DNA of 64,000 bases from an uncultured Coriobacteriaceae bacterium. Its GTDB lineage: Bacteria > Actinomycetota > Coriobacteriia > Coriobacteriales > Coriobacteriaceae. Below, one piece after another: positions 15,932-24,261 of the stretch (positions within the stretch are counted from its first letter, which is position 1; the number at the start of each line of letters is the position of its first letter). The notes under the pieces were generated by a model. That model made no database searches, had not been told where the DNA came from, and worked only from the letters and a program-made list of their open reading frames with translations. Position numbers and translations under genes: made by a program. Location of the stretch: assembly GCA_944321435.1 (NCBI GenBank), contig CALULH010000003.1, positions 163,871 through 227,870 of the forward strand, written 5' to 3'.

Positions 15932-16885
15932 CTACCACCAGGCGAGCTGGCCTATGTTGTCGCGGATGTGCGCGCAGGACCGGGCAAAGGCCTGCTCCTC
16001 CGCAGACGTCAGGTTGAGGTGCAGCACCTCTTCCACGCCGCCGGCGCCCACGCAGCACGGCAGCGACGCCCAGTGTCCCTCCTGCCCGTACTGCCCGGTC
16101 AGCAGCGTGGAGCAGGGTATGACGGCGTGCTCGTTGCAGAGCACCGCGCGCGCGATGCGCGCCGCGGCCGCCGCCACGCCGTACTCGGTGCAGCACTTGC
16201 CCTGGACCACGGCGTAGCCGTTCATGCGCGCCCGCTCCTCCAGCTCGGCGTGGTCGAGCGCAAAGCGGTCGGGCTGCTCGCGCTCAAGCTCGTCCAGCGG
16301 CTTGCCGCCGATGCGCGCATGCGACCATGCGGCAAACTGGCTGAAGCCGTGCTCTCCCAGCATGTAGGCGTCAATGGATCCCTGTTCGTAGCCGGTGGCC
16401 TGCGACAGCACGCAGCGCAGCCGCGCCGAGTCGAGCGCCGTGCCCGAGCCGATGATCTTGGCCGGGTCGTACCCCGTCAGATGCCAGATGGCCGTGGCCA
16501 CCACGTCGCAGGGGTTGGCGATGCTCACCCATACGCCCGCGAAGCCGGCGTCCGCAATGGTGCGCGCAAACGTGCGCACCTCGGCGGCGGTGACCTGCAG
16601 CTCGCCGTCGCGGTTCTCGAGCGCGGCCTCAACGTGCCCGGCGGCGTTGACGATGACGTCGCAGCCGGCAAGTGCGGCGTAGTCGGCCCCGGCGCCCTCG
16701 ACGCGTACGGCATGCGGCGCAAACGACAGGCTGTCGCGCAGGTCTTGGACCTCCGAGGCGAGCTTCTCTGGTTTGACGTCCACCAGCACCAGCTCGTCTG
16801 CGGTTCCCTGGGCGATAAGCGCGCTTGCCACATGCGCGCCCACGTGCCCCGCGCCGATGATGCCGACCTTGCGTACACTTCCCAT
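15932..16885 (-). CDS. L-lactate/2-hydroxyacid dehydrogenase (LDH/MDH family)
   Basis: 317 aa, NAD-dependent. Rossmann loop VGIIGAGHVGAHVASAL, adenine-ribose Asp in LVLVDV, VSIANPCDVV (catalytic-loop Asn) and MLGEHGFSQF (catalytic His). The ATG at 16885 follows AGAAGGAGA; the longer open frame upstream is not protein-like. It reduces pyruvate or another 2-oxo acid to regenerate NAD in fermentation; L-2-hydroxyisocaproate-type specificity cannot be excluded. A weak TATCAT -10 lies at 16921-16926 on the same strand. Confidence 0.9.
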   Translation of the reverse strand: MGSVRKVGIIGAGHVGAHVASALIAQGTADELVLVDVKPEKLASEVQDLRDSLSFAPHAVRVEGAGADYAALAGCDVIVNAAGHVEAALENRDGELQVTAAEVRTFARTIADAGFAGVWVSIANPCDVVATAIWHLTGYDPAKIIGSGTALDSARLRCVLSQATGYEQGSIDAYMLGEHGFSQFAAWSHARIGGKPLDELEREQPDRFALDHAELEERARMNGYAVVQGKCCTEYGVAAAAARIARAVLCNEHAVIPCSTLLTGQYGQEGHWASLPCCVGAGGVEEVLHLNLTSAEEQAFARSCAHIRDNIGQLAWW

Positions 16886-17248
16886 GTGCGGTCTCCTTCT
16901 GCGGCTTGCGGTTGTGCGGCATGATAGCAGCCCGGCGTCGCCGCATGTGCGGCTGCGCAGCGCGGGAAACACGCCGGACATCTACCGGGTCGGCGCGCCG
17001 CCCGGAGCTGTTTCTCACAATTCCTTGTCTTATGTGTTCTCCTGGGGGGATCCGCAGGAGCGGGCGGGGCGCTCCGGCATGAGGGGCGCTGCGATGGGGT
17101 ACCATGGCCCCATCATATGTCTGCCAGCTGCGCGGAAGGCGTCCCTTCAGCCGCGGGCAGCCGCGTTTCTCGCCCTGAGCGGGCCGAATACCGCGGCTGC
17201 GCGATGGACGGGGGTGTCTGCGGCGGCCTTAGCCATAGGGAGGTTCCC
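16886..17248. other. Intergenic region between divergent genes
   Basis: 363 bp without a supported gene. It holds the promoters of the divergent dehydrogenase and Bax-inhibitor genes. ATGGGG / CCCCAT arms (17094-17099 / 17108-17113) surround TACCAT, a possible -10 for the rightward gene. I see no other structure. Confidence 0.4.
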
Positions 17249-17941
17249 ATGAACGAACTCGATCAGTACGAAAGCCCCTTTGTCGAGCGCAGCAGTGCCG
17301 GCGGGCGCCTGCTTTCGGCGCGCGCGTACAACGCACTGCTCGCAGGGCTCATCCTCGTCTCGTTTATCGTGATGGGCCTGTGCGCGCGGTGGAGCGGATC
17401 GCCTGCGTTTGCGCTGGCCCTGGGCGAGAACGCCCTGATCGTCACGATCGGCTGCCTGGTGGGCAGCATCGTTGGGCTCATTGCCATGAGCTTCGGGCGC
17501 TCCAGGGAGAGCCTGGGGCTCAGCGTTGCCGGCTACGCGCTCTTCACGGCCACCTTCGGCTTCACCACGTCCCTGGCCCTGGCGCAGTACTCCATGCAGG
17601 ACATATCCACGGCCCTGTTGGCCACGGCCGGCATTGTGGCGGTGTTCGGTGCGGCTGGGTTGGCGTTCCCGCAGTTCTTCGCCAAGATCCAAGGCGTGCT
17701 CTTCGTGGCGCTGCTGGCGTTGGTCGTGGTCGAGGTGGTGCTCGGGCTCATGGGCGCGAGTCAGTCGTTCACCGATATCGCGGTCGTCCTGGTCTTCTGC
17801 GGCTTCATAGGGTGGGACGTGTACCGCGCCTCGACCGACGAGCCCACCGTCAACAACGCCATCTGGTACGCGGTGGAGATGTTCCTCGACATCATCAACG
17901 TGTTCCTGCGCGTGCTCGACCTGATCGGAAGCCGCGACTAA
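17249..17941 (+). CDS. Bax inhibitor-1/YccA family membrane protein
   Basis: 230 aa with seven hydrophobic helices. Family-typical pieces: ARAYNALLAGLILVSFIVMG, FTATFGFTTSLALAQYS and, near the end, FIGWDVYRA. Members are pH-sensitive calcium leak channels or modulators of membrane proteases; the bacterial role varies. The ATG follows AGGGAGG. The C-terminal NVFLRVLDLIGSRD matches the usual end of family members. It stands alone and converges with coaX. Confidence 0.9.
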   Translation: MNELDQYESPFVERSSAGGRLLSARAYNALLAGLILVSFIVMGLCARWSGSPAFALALGENALIVTIGCLVGSIVGLIAMSFGRSRESLGLSVAGYALFTATFGFTTSLALAQYSMQDISTALLATAGIVAVFGAAGLAFPQFFAKIQGVLFVALLALVVVEVVLGLMGASQSFTDIAVVLVFCGFIGWDVYRASTDEPTVNNAIWYAVEMFLDIINVFLRVLDLIGSRD

Positions 17942-17958
17942 GGACGTTGGGGCATTCG

Positions 17959-18810
17959 TCAGCGGCGCTGATTGCGCTGCCACAGCAAAGCCAGGCCGCG
18001 GAGGGTGAGCGTCTCATCAACCGCGGCCTGGTGCCTGAGCAGCGCGGCCATGTGCCGCGCGTCGTTGCCGGTGAGGATGACGGGTATGTCGCGGGAGGCT
18101 CCGCCTGCCGTCAGCTCGGCCAGGATCCCGTCCAAAAGGCCGTCGATGCGCGCGACCTCGCCCAAGACCAGCCCTGACTGCATGGCTGCGCGCGTGTTGC
18201 GCCCGATGACCCGCTCGGGCGCGCGCAGCTCTATCTCGGGCAGGCGCGCCGCGGCGTCGGCCAGCGCCCGCGCCCCCAGCGCAACGCCCGGCGCGATGAC
18301 GCCGCCCGCAAACGCCCCCTGCGCGTCCACGACCTCGAAGTTCGTCGTGGTCCCCAGGTCCACCACCACGGCCGGCGCGCCGTAGGCCTCCCGCGCCGCG
18401 ACTACGTCGGCCACGCGGTCCGAACCCACCTCGGACGGGTCGTCGTAGCGCATGGCGATGCCGCTCTTGAGCCCGGGGCCCACCACCAGCGGCCTGCCGC
18501 CGGGGCAGCACCGACCGCACGCGCGCTTCCATGCGGCGCCCACCGACGGCACCACGCATGACAGGATGGCCCCGTCGACGGCGTCGCGCCCCAAGAGCTC
18601 CAGCGCGTGGCGTATCTGCACGAGCGCCTCGTCGGCCGTTACCGGCACCAGCGTGGTGAGCTCGCAGGAGCCGATGAGCTCCGGCTGGCCGGCGCCTGCG
18701 GCGTCCGGTGCGGAGGGGGCCCTGAACAGCCCAAAGCGCGTCACGGTGTTGCCCACGTCCACGCACAGCACGCATTGCCCGCTGTCGGTGCCCCCGGTTC
18801 TGCTCGTCAT
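17959..18810 (-). CDS. coaX: Type III pantothenate kinase
   Basis: 283 aa; phosphorylates pantothenate, the first step of coenzyme A synthesis. ASKHA-fold marks: LCVDVGNTVTRFGLF (phosphate 1), GSDRVADVVAA with the conserved Asp, VVDLGTTTNFEVVDAQGAF (phosphate 2) and GGVIAPGVALGARAL. The Shine-Dalgarno site GGAGGG supports ATG 18810 over the upstream in-frame start at 18831. Cytoplasmic; it probably needs a monovalent cation, like other CoaX enzymes. Confidence 0.93.
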   Translation of the reverse strand: MTSRTGGTDSGQCVLCVDVGNTVTRFGLFRAPSAPDAAGAGQPELIGSCELTTLVPVTADEALVQIRHALELLGRDAVDGAILSCVVPSVGAAWKRACGRCCPGGRPLVVGPGLKSGIAMRYDDPSEVGSDRVADVVAAREAYGAPAVVVDLGTTTNFEVVDAQGAFAGGVIAPGVALGARALADAAARLPEIELRAPERVIGRNTRAAMQSGLVLGEVARIDGLLDGILAELTAGGASRDIPVILTGNDARHMAALLRHQAAVDETLTLRGLALLWQRNQRR

Positions 18811-18929
18811 AAGAACCCTCCGAATCCACAATCATCAAGCGCTCGCGGCTCCTGCCCTGCATTATACTGAACGGGCTGCCGTAACCCGACTCCCCGTCAG
18901 AGGGGGAGCGGATATACGAAGGAGACAAC

Positions 18930-20663
18930 ATGGGCAAGGCAACTGGCCGCGCGGGTCTGCGCGGGCAGCTTTCTGCAGCCGGTATCGGTATCGGCTGCGT
19001 GGGCTGCGTCATCATCACGGCGTCCTCGGCGTACACCGCCCTCAAAATGGGCGCGCTGCCGTGGCCGACCATCTTCACGTCCATCACCGCGCTGGTGCTG
19101 CTGCGCGCGGTGGGACGCACGAGCCTCAACGAAGCAAATATCACGCAGGTCATCATGTCCGCCGGATCCATGGTGGCGGGCGGGTTGGCGTTTACCGTGC
19201 CGGGCATTTGGATCCTGGGCCTCGATAACCGCGCCAGCTGGCCCGAGATGCTCGCCGTGGCGCTGGCCGGCACGCTTTTGGGCCTGGTTTGCACGGCGCT
19301 CATCCGCAAGCACTTTGTGGACGATTCCGACCTCGAGTACCCCATCGGAACCGCTGCGGCCGAGACGCTGCTGGCGAGCCGCGCGGGCGGTGCTATGGGC
19401 CGCAAGCTCTTCGGGTCCATGGCGGCGGCGGGCGTCTGGACCGTGGCCCGCGACGTGCTGGGGTGGATCCCGTCCATGGTGGGCCAGCTCGCCATCCCGG
19501 GCGTGGCCATGGGCGTGCAGATGTCCCCCATGCGGCTGGCCATCGGTTTTCTGGTGGGCGGCCGGTCCATCGCGTTCTGGTTTGCCGGGGCGCTGATCGG
19601 CGCGTTCGGCATAACGGTGGGGGGCACGGCGCTGGGCCTGTGGGACACGGCCGGCGCGCGCGGCATCGTGAGCAGTCTGGGCATGGGGCTTATGATGGGC
19701 TCCGGCGCGGGCGTGGTGCTGAAGGACGTGGCGCTGCCCGCGCTGCGCTCCCTGCGGCGCCGTGCGGTCGCAGGCGCTGCGGGCGAGAAGGACGACGGCT
19801 ACGGCTCCCAGAGCGTTGACAGATCCCCTGCGGCTTCTGTCGCCCCGCGCCGCGCATCCCGCTTCCTCGATGCGTTCTCCCACTTCGATGCGGGGCTTCT
19901 CGCCCTCATGGCGGCCGCGGCGGCGCTTATCGCCTGCTTTGCCTTGGGCCTCGGGCCGGTGGTGAGCGCGGTTATCGTGCTGCTCTCCTTTGTGACGGCG
20001 GTTATGAGCGCGCAATCCGTGGGGCAGAGCGGCATCGACCCCATGGAGATCTTCGGTCTTATCGTGCTGCTGGCGGTGGCGGCGTTTGCCGACGTGACGC
20101 AGGTGCAGCTGTTCTTTGTCGCCGGCGTCATCGCGGTGGCATGCGGTTTGGCGGGCGATGTCATGAGCGACTTCAAGACCGGCCAGATCATCGGCACCGA
20201 TCCGCGCACGCTCTGGCTGGGGCAGGTGGTCGGCGCCCTTCTGGGCGCAGTGGTGGCCGTGGCGGTGCTCGTGGCGCTGGCGGCGGCGTACGGGACCGAT
20301 GCGTTCGGCGGCGACGGCGCATTCGTGGCCGCTCAAGCCGAGGTGGTCGCCACCATGGTCGCGGGCGTTCCCAGCGTTCCGGCGTTTGCGCTGGGCCTTG
20401 CGGCCGGCGCGGTTCTCTACTGCGCGGGGATTCCGGCCATGATGCTGGGCCTCGGCGTGTACCTGCCGTTCTACATGAGCCTTTCGGCTGCGCTTGGCGC
20501 GGTTGCGCGCAAGGTCTACGACGCCGTATGCCGCAGCCGCGGCACCGATCCGACTGCGGCCGAGGAAAACGGCTGCGTGGTGGCAAGCGGCATCCTGGGC
20601 GGCGAGTCCATCATCGGCGTGCTGGTGGCCTTTGCCAGCGTGGCCGCAGGGCTGATGGGGTAG
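18930..20663 (+). CDS. OPT family oligopeptide/metal-chelate transporter
   Basis: 577-aa membrane protein with about fourteen hydrophobic segments. SSAYTALKMGALPWPTIFTS and NEANITQVIMSAGSMVAGGL near the N-terminus are the usual bacterial OPT motifs, as are DDSDLEYPIGTAAAETLLAS and the C-terminal GLGVYLPFYMS. A cytoplasmic loop of about 45 residues (AGAAGEKDDGYGSQSVDRSP) is low-complexity and contains the GEK word seen elsewhere. It should import oligopeptides or metal complexes. GAAGGAGA precedes the ATG, and a TATACT -10 is at 18863-18868. Confidence 0.9.
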   Translation: MGKATGRAGLRGQLSAAGIGIGCVGCVIITASSAYTALKMGALPWPTIFTSITALVLLRAVGRTSLNEANITQVIMSAGSMVAGGLAFTVPGIWILGLDNRASWPEMLAVALAGTLLGLVCTALIRKHFVDDSDLEYPIGTAAAETLLASRAGGAMGRKLFGSMAAAGVWTVARDVLGWIPSMVGQLAIPGVAMGVQMSPMRLAIGFLVGGRSIAFWFAGALIGAFGITVGGTALGLWDTAGARGIVSSLGMGLMMGSGAGVVLKDVALPALRSLRRRAVAGAAGEKDDGYGSQSVDRSPAASVAPRRASRFLDAFSHFDAGLLALMAAAAALIACFALGLGPVVSAVIVLLSFVTAVMSAQSVGQSGIDPMEIFGLIVLLAVAAFADVTQVQLFFVAGVIAVACGLAGDVMSDFKTGQIIGTDPRTLWLGQVVGALLGAVVAVAVLVALAAAYGTDAFGGDGAFVAAQAEVVATMVAGVPSVPAFALGLAAGAVLYCAGIPAMMLGLGVYLPFYMSLSAALGAVARKVYDAVCRSRGTDPTAAEENGCVVASGILGGESIIGVLVAFASVAAGLMG

Positions 20664-20695
20664 GGGCCGGAGCCTTTCCTCTCGTTCTTGCGTAA

Positions 20696-20848
20696 GGCGA
20701 GAAAAACGCGGCGGACGGCCGGCCCGCAGACGTCTCGGAGGAGGCTGCCTGGCAAGAAGGCGACGTGGTGGAGATAACCTGGACGGTGACCCCGTCGTCG
20801 CTCAGCGCGTCGATCATCGCCGCCGATACGGTGGTCGCGCACCGGTAA
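20696..20848 (+). other. 50-codon open stretch, possible gene remnant
   Basis: From a stop at 20693 the frame runs 50 codons (GEKNAADGRPADVSEEAAWQ, then EGDVVEITWTVTPSS, ending VVAHR) with no Met start. It looks protein-like but is too short to place. It begins with a GGCGAGAA word. It may be the tail of a lost gene or chance; the rest of the 20664-21011 gap holds only a possible TATGAT -10 for ilvE at 20934-20939. Confidence 0.25.
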
Positions 20849-21011
20849 GGCCACCCTTCTCGCCCCTATGCGGCAAGCGTAACGCCGGCGCAACATTTGC
20901 GGGGGAGGCCGGCAGGCGCTCTGCGGCCGGTGGTATGATGATCCGCATCTTGGACATTGCAAGAGAGAGGGCCGGTACCCGTTGGGGTGCGGCCTGCGGA
21001 AGGAGCGTACC

Positions 21012-22055
21012 ATGGCGGTCGAAAAGAGGGACATCGACTGGGGCAGCCTGGGCTTTGCCTACCGTCCCACGGACTATAGCTATGTCTGCAACTACAAGGA
21101 CGGCGCGTGGGAGGAGGGCGGCCTCACCACCGACCACACCCTCACGCTCTCCGAGTGCGCGGGCATCTTCCATTACTGCCAGGAGGTCTTCGAGGGACTC
21201 AAGGCGTACACCACCGAGGACGGCCGCATCGTCTGCTTCCGCCCCGATCTCAACGCCAGCCGCATGGCCGATTCCGCCCGCCGCATCGTCATGCCCCCGT
21301 TCCCGGAGGACAAGTTCATCGAGGCCGTCAAGATGGTCGTGAAGGCCAACGAGGCCTGGGTGCCGCCGTTCGGCTCGGGCGCAACGCTCTACGTGCGCCC
21401 GTTCATGGTGGCCACCGGCAACGTCATCGGCGTTGCCCCGGCTGACGAGTACCAGTTCCGCATCCTGGTGACGCCCGTGGGCCCGTACTACAAGGGCGGC
21501 GTCAAGCCCGTGGCCCTGCAGGTGCCCGAGTACGACCGCGCCGCGCCGCACGGCACCGGCGCCATCAAGGCCGGTCTGAACTACGCCATGAGCCTGTACC
21601 CCAGTGTGCTGGCGCACGAGGGCGGCTTTGCCGACAACATGTTCCTGGACCCGCAGACCCACACTTACGTCGAGGAGTCCGGCGGCGCCAACTTCCTCTT
21701 CGTTGACAAGGAGGGCACGCTCGTGGTGCCCCAGTCCGCCACCAACTCCATCCTGCCGTCCATCACCCGCCGCAGCCTGGTGCAGGTGGCGCAGGACATG
21801 CTCGGCATGACCGTGGTGGAGCGCCCGGTCAAGTTCGCCGAGGTCGAGGCCGGCGACTTCGTGGAGTGCGGCATGTGCGGCACCGCCGCGGTCATCAGCC
21901 CGGTGGGCAAGGTCGTCAACGGCGATGAGGAGATCGTCTTCGCGAGCGGCATGGAGGAGGTCGGTCCCGTCATGAAGAAGCTGCGCGAGACCTTGACCGG
22001 CATCCAGTCCGGCGAGATCGCCGGCCCCGAGGGCTGGGTCGTCGAGATCGCCTAA
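21012..22055 (+). CDS. ilvE: Branched-chain amino-acid aminotransferase
   Basis: 347 aa, fold-type IV PLP enzyme for the last step of valine, leucine and isoleucine synthesis and the first step of their breakdown. Marks: QEVFEGLKAY near the N-terminus, RPFMVATG, GTGAIKAGLNYAMSLYP with the PLP lysine, ESGGANFLFV, and SILPSITRRSL. CGTAAVISPVGKV is the class IV C-terminal phosphate-binding segment. The start follows GGAAGGAG. I saw no T-box leader. A strong terminator follows. Confidence 0.95.
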   Translation: MAVEKRDIDWGSLGFAYRPTDYSYVCNYKDGAWEEGGLTTDHTLTLSECAGIFHYCQEVFEGLKAYTTEDGRIVCFRPDLNASRMADSARRIVMPPFPEDKFIEAVKMVVKANEAWVPPFGSGATLYVRPFMVATGNVIGVAPADEYQFRILVTPVGPYYKGGVKPVALQVPEYDRAAPHGTGAIKAGLNYAMSLYPSVLAHEGGFADNMFLDPQTHTYVEESGGANFLFVDKEGTLVVPQSATNSILPSITRRSLVQVAQDMLGMTVVERPVKFAEVEAGDFVECGMCGTAAVISPVGKVVNGDEEIVFASGMEEVGPVMKKLRETLTGIQSGEIAGPEGWVVEIA

Positions 22056-22095
22056 CGCCTGCGGTGCATGGGCCCGCTCGGGCGGGTGTTCCGCC

Positions 22096-22187
22096 GGGCG
22101 AGAAGCGCCTGCCAGTAGGTTGGCCGGGCGAGAAGCGCCTGCAGGGCGAAAAAGCCCGGATGGGCGAGAAGAACAGCGCTTGCGCGC
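22096..22187. repeat. GGGCGAGAAG word cluster after ilvE
   Basis: Four copies: GGGCGAGAAGCGCCTGC at 22096 and 22126 (exactly 30 bp apart), GGGCGAAAAA at 22144 and GGGCGAGAAG at 22162. It sits between the ilvE stop and its terminator, so it is transcribed in the 3' UTR. Confidence 0.75.
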
Positions 22188-22229
22188 GCGGCGCCGGGTC
22201 CCCAAGAGGATCCGGCGCCGCTTTTTTTA
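22188..22229 (+). terminator. Strong intrinsic terminator of ilvE
   Basis: 14-bp stem (22188-22201 / 22208-22221) on GGCGCCGG with one G-T pair, a six-base loop, then seven T. The following 130 bp up to the convergent MFS gene hold only a doubled GGGGAACTTGCG. Confidence 0.93.
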
Positions 22230-22360
22230 CAGCTCAATACGGGGTTCCAACAGGCCGCGCCAAGCGGGGGCGGCATACCAAGCGGCAGGTGGGGAACTTG
22301 CGGGCTGGGGAACTTGCGCGGCCATTCGTTGCGAGATCCAGCGGGAGCTCCGGCTGCGCG

Positions 22361-23800
22361 CTATTCCGCCTGCTTCCAGCTGGCTAGCATGGCGATAAGC
22401 GCCACGGGCGGCACCACCGCAATCACCGCTAGTAAGATATAGGCCTCGCGCGTGCCAGCTAGGGTGGCGGCGGCCATGTCTGCGGCGCCGGCCTGCGCGG
22501 TGTTGACCACGAGCGTCACCACGCTCGTGCCCATGGCGCCCGCCAGTTGCTGCAGCGTGTTGATGACTGCGTTGCCGTCGGCCCTCACGCGGTCCGGCAG
22601 CGTCTGCAGCGCGGTGGTCATGGTGTTGCCGATCATGAGCGACTGCCCGAAAGCAAACAGCACGTAGATGCCGGTGGCAAGCATGGTGTGCAGGTTGGCC
22701 GAGCATAGCGCCAGCAGTACCACAGCCGCCAGCAGGCAGCACGACCCGGTGAAAATGGGTCGGCGCGGCCCCAGGCTGTCCAGGATGCGACCGGACAACG
22801 GCGCCATCACTGCGCCCACGGCGCATCCCAGAAGCAGGATCGACCCGGCTTCGGTCTCGCCGGCGCCCATGACCATCTGAGCGTAGTTGGGCAGCAAGAA
22901 GGATAGGCCCAGCACGCAGAACTGCACGCATACAATGGCTAGAAGACCCAGGCAGAATCGCCTTACACCAAAGACCTCCAGGCGGATCAGCGGCGCAGAC
23001 GTGTGCTTCTCGCGCACGGTAAACAGGATGAGCAGCATCGCGAACGCTGCCAGCAGTCCCAGGGTGATGGGTGCGGTCAGGCCTTGGGCGCCCGCCTCAC
23101 TGACACCCAGCACCAACGCGGCAAACGAGAGCGCCAGCAGCGCCCAGCCGGGCACGTCGAAGGGGCTCTTCTCAACCGCATGGCTCTGGCGGATGGATGT
23201 CACGCCCAGTACTAAAGCCATGGCGAGAATCGGCAGCAGCGCGGCAAAGATCATGCGCCAGCCGTATGTCTCGGCCAGCCACCCGCCCACCGACGGACCC
23301 ACGGCCGGCGCCATGGCGGTGACCAGCGTGCCGATGCCCATCATGACGCCGATATGCTTTTGCGGCGCCTGCTCGGTGATGATGTTGAACATGAGCGGCA
23401 GCGCAATGCCGGTGCCCACGCCTTCCAGCACGCGGCCGGTCAGGAGCATGGGGAAAGACTGCGCCGTGAATCCGCAGAGGATGCCGGCCACGTAGAACAC
23501 CATGGCCGCCACAAAGATATGCTTAGTGCGGAAGCGCCGGTTGAGGTAAGACGATGTGGGTACGATGGCGGCCAAAACCAGCAGGTAAGACGTGGTGAGC
23601 CATTGCACGGTCGAGGTGGTGATGCCGAACTCGGCCATGAGGGTGGGGAAGGTCACGTTCATGGCTGTTTCCACCACCACGCCTGAAAAGGACATGATGC
23701 CGGCGGCCACCACGGACATGATGAGCTTGGCGTCCAGCACGCGGCTGAACGGTTGGGCCGGCGTGACAGCTTTCGGCGGGGCAGACGTGCTCGTGCGCAT
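22361..23800 (-). CDS. DHA2-type MFS drug efflux transporter (EmrB/QacA-like)
   Basis: 479 aa with about fourteen hydrophobic helices, the DHA2 layout. Motif C-like segment GVMMGIGTLVTAMAPAVGPS followed by VGGWLAETYGWRMIF, and the N-terminal VVVETAMNVTFPTLM, are typical of proton-driven multidrug exporters. The ATG at 23800 follows AAGGAG; the longer frame upstream runs through repeats and is not coding. A TATACT -10 for it lies at 23864-23859. No regulator is adjacent, and the substrate is unknown. Confidence 0.9.
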   Translation of the reverse strand: MRTSTSAPPKAVTPAQPFSRVLDAKLIMSVVAAGIMSFSGVVVETAMNVTFPTLMAEFGITTSTVQWLTTSYLLVLAAIVPTSSYLNRRFRTKHIFVAAMVFYVAGILCGFTAQSFPMLLTGRVLEGVGTGIALPLMFNIITEQAPQKHIGVMMGIGTLVTAMAPAVGPSVGGWLAETYGWRMIFAALLPILAMALVLGVTSIRQSHAVEKSPFDVPGWALLALSFAALVLGVSEAGAQGLTAPITLGLLAAFAMLLILFTVREKHTSAPLIRLEVFGVRRFCLGLLAIVCVQFCVLGLSFLLPNYAQMVMGAGETEAGSILLLGCAVGAVMAPLSGRILDSLGPRRPIFTGSCCLLAAVVLLALCSANLHTMLATGIYVLFAFGQSLMIGNTMTTALQTLPDRVRADGNAVINTLQQLAGAMGTSVVTLVVNTAQAGAADMAAATLAGTREAYILLAVIAVVPPVALIAMLASWKQAE

Positions 23801-23970
23801 ATTTCTCCTTGTAGGGTTGAGGCGTGGGCAAGAATGTCTCGGGGCTTGCCCGCGGTTCAGTATAGGAGAAGCGCAGGGGGAAATGCTTTCAGGTTCACAT
23901 TCAGGTTCAGGGCCGTCGGGCGAGGATCTTCTCTGGACAGGGCATCGTTGTCCTTGTCGGCTGCGGCGCT

Positions 23971-24228
23971 GTTTGGTGTGGCTCGCGCTGCGTTTGGTGT
24001 GCCGTGCATTGCGTTTGGTGTGCCGCGCTTTGTGTTGGGTGTGGTCCGCAGCGCGTTGGGTGTGGTTTGCGGCGGCAAAACCCCAGGTTCTTCTCGTCCG
24101 AGGCCGCTGTGCACCACACCAAATACGATGCGACCCACACCAGACAGAGGATGGGCACACCAAACAGGGGATGGGCGCACCAGATGGGGAATGGGAACAC
24201 CAAACAGGGGACGTGTCGCGCCAAACGG
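23971..24228. repeat. 21-bp repeat arrays in two inverted halves
   Basis: Left half: five units with an exact 21-bp period starting GTTTGGTGTG or GTTGGGTGTG (23971, 23992, 24013, 24034, 24055). Right half: about six reverse-complement units with CACACCAAA or variants (24115, 24136, 24156, 24176, 24196, 24218; period 20-22). Between them lie about 40 bp containing TTCTCGTCCGAG. It lies between the MFS promoter and the 3' end of the histidine kinase gene. No gene is supported here. Confidence 0.88.
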
Positions 24229-24261
24229 AACCGGGCCGCAGACCGGCTGCGCGCACGGGTC

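Noticed and set aside
20611..20817. 68-aa minus-strand ORF between the OPT gene and ilvE
   Set aside because: Overlaps the OPT 3' end and a 50-codon plus-strand frame; neither can be confirmed and no start signal is present.
22064..22387. 107-aa plus-strand ORF after ilvE
   Set aside because: It spans GGGCGAGAAG copies and the ilvE terminator and has no conserved sequence.
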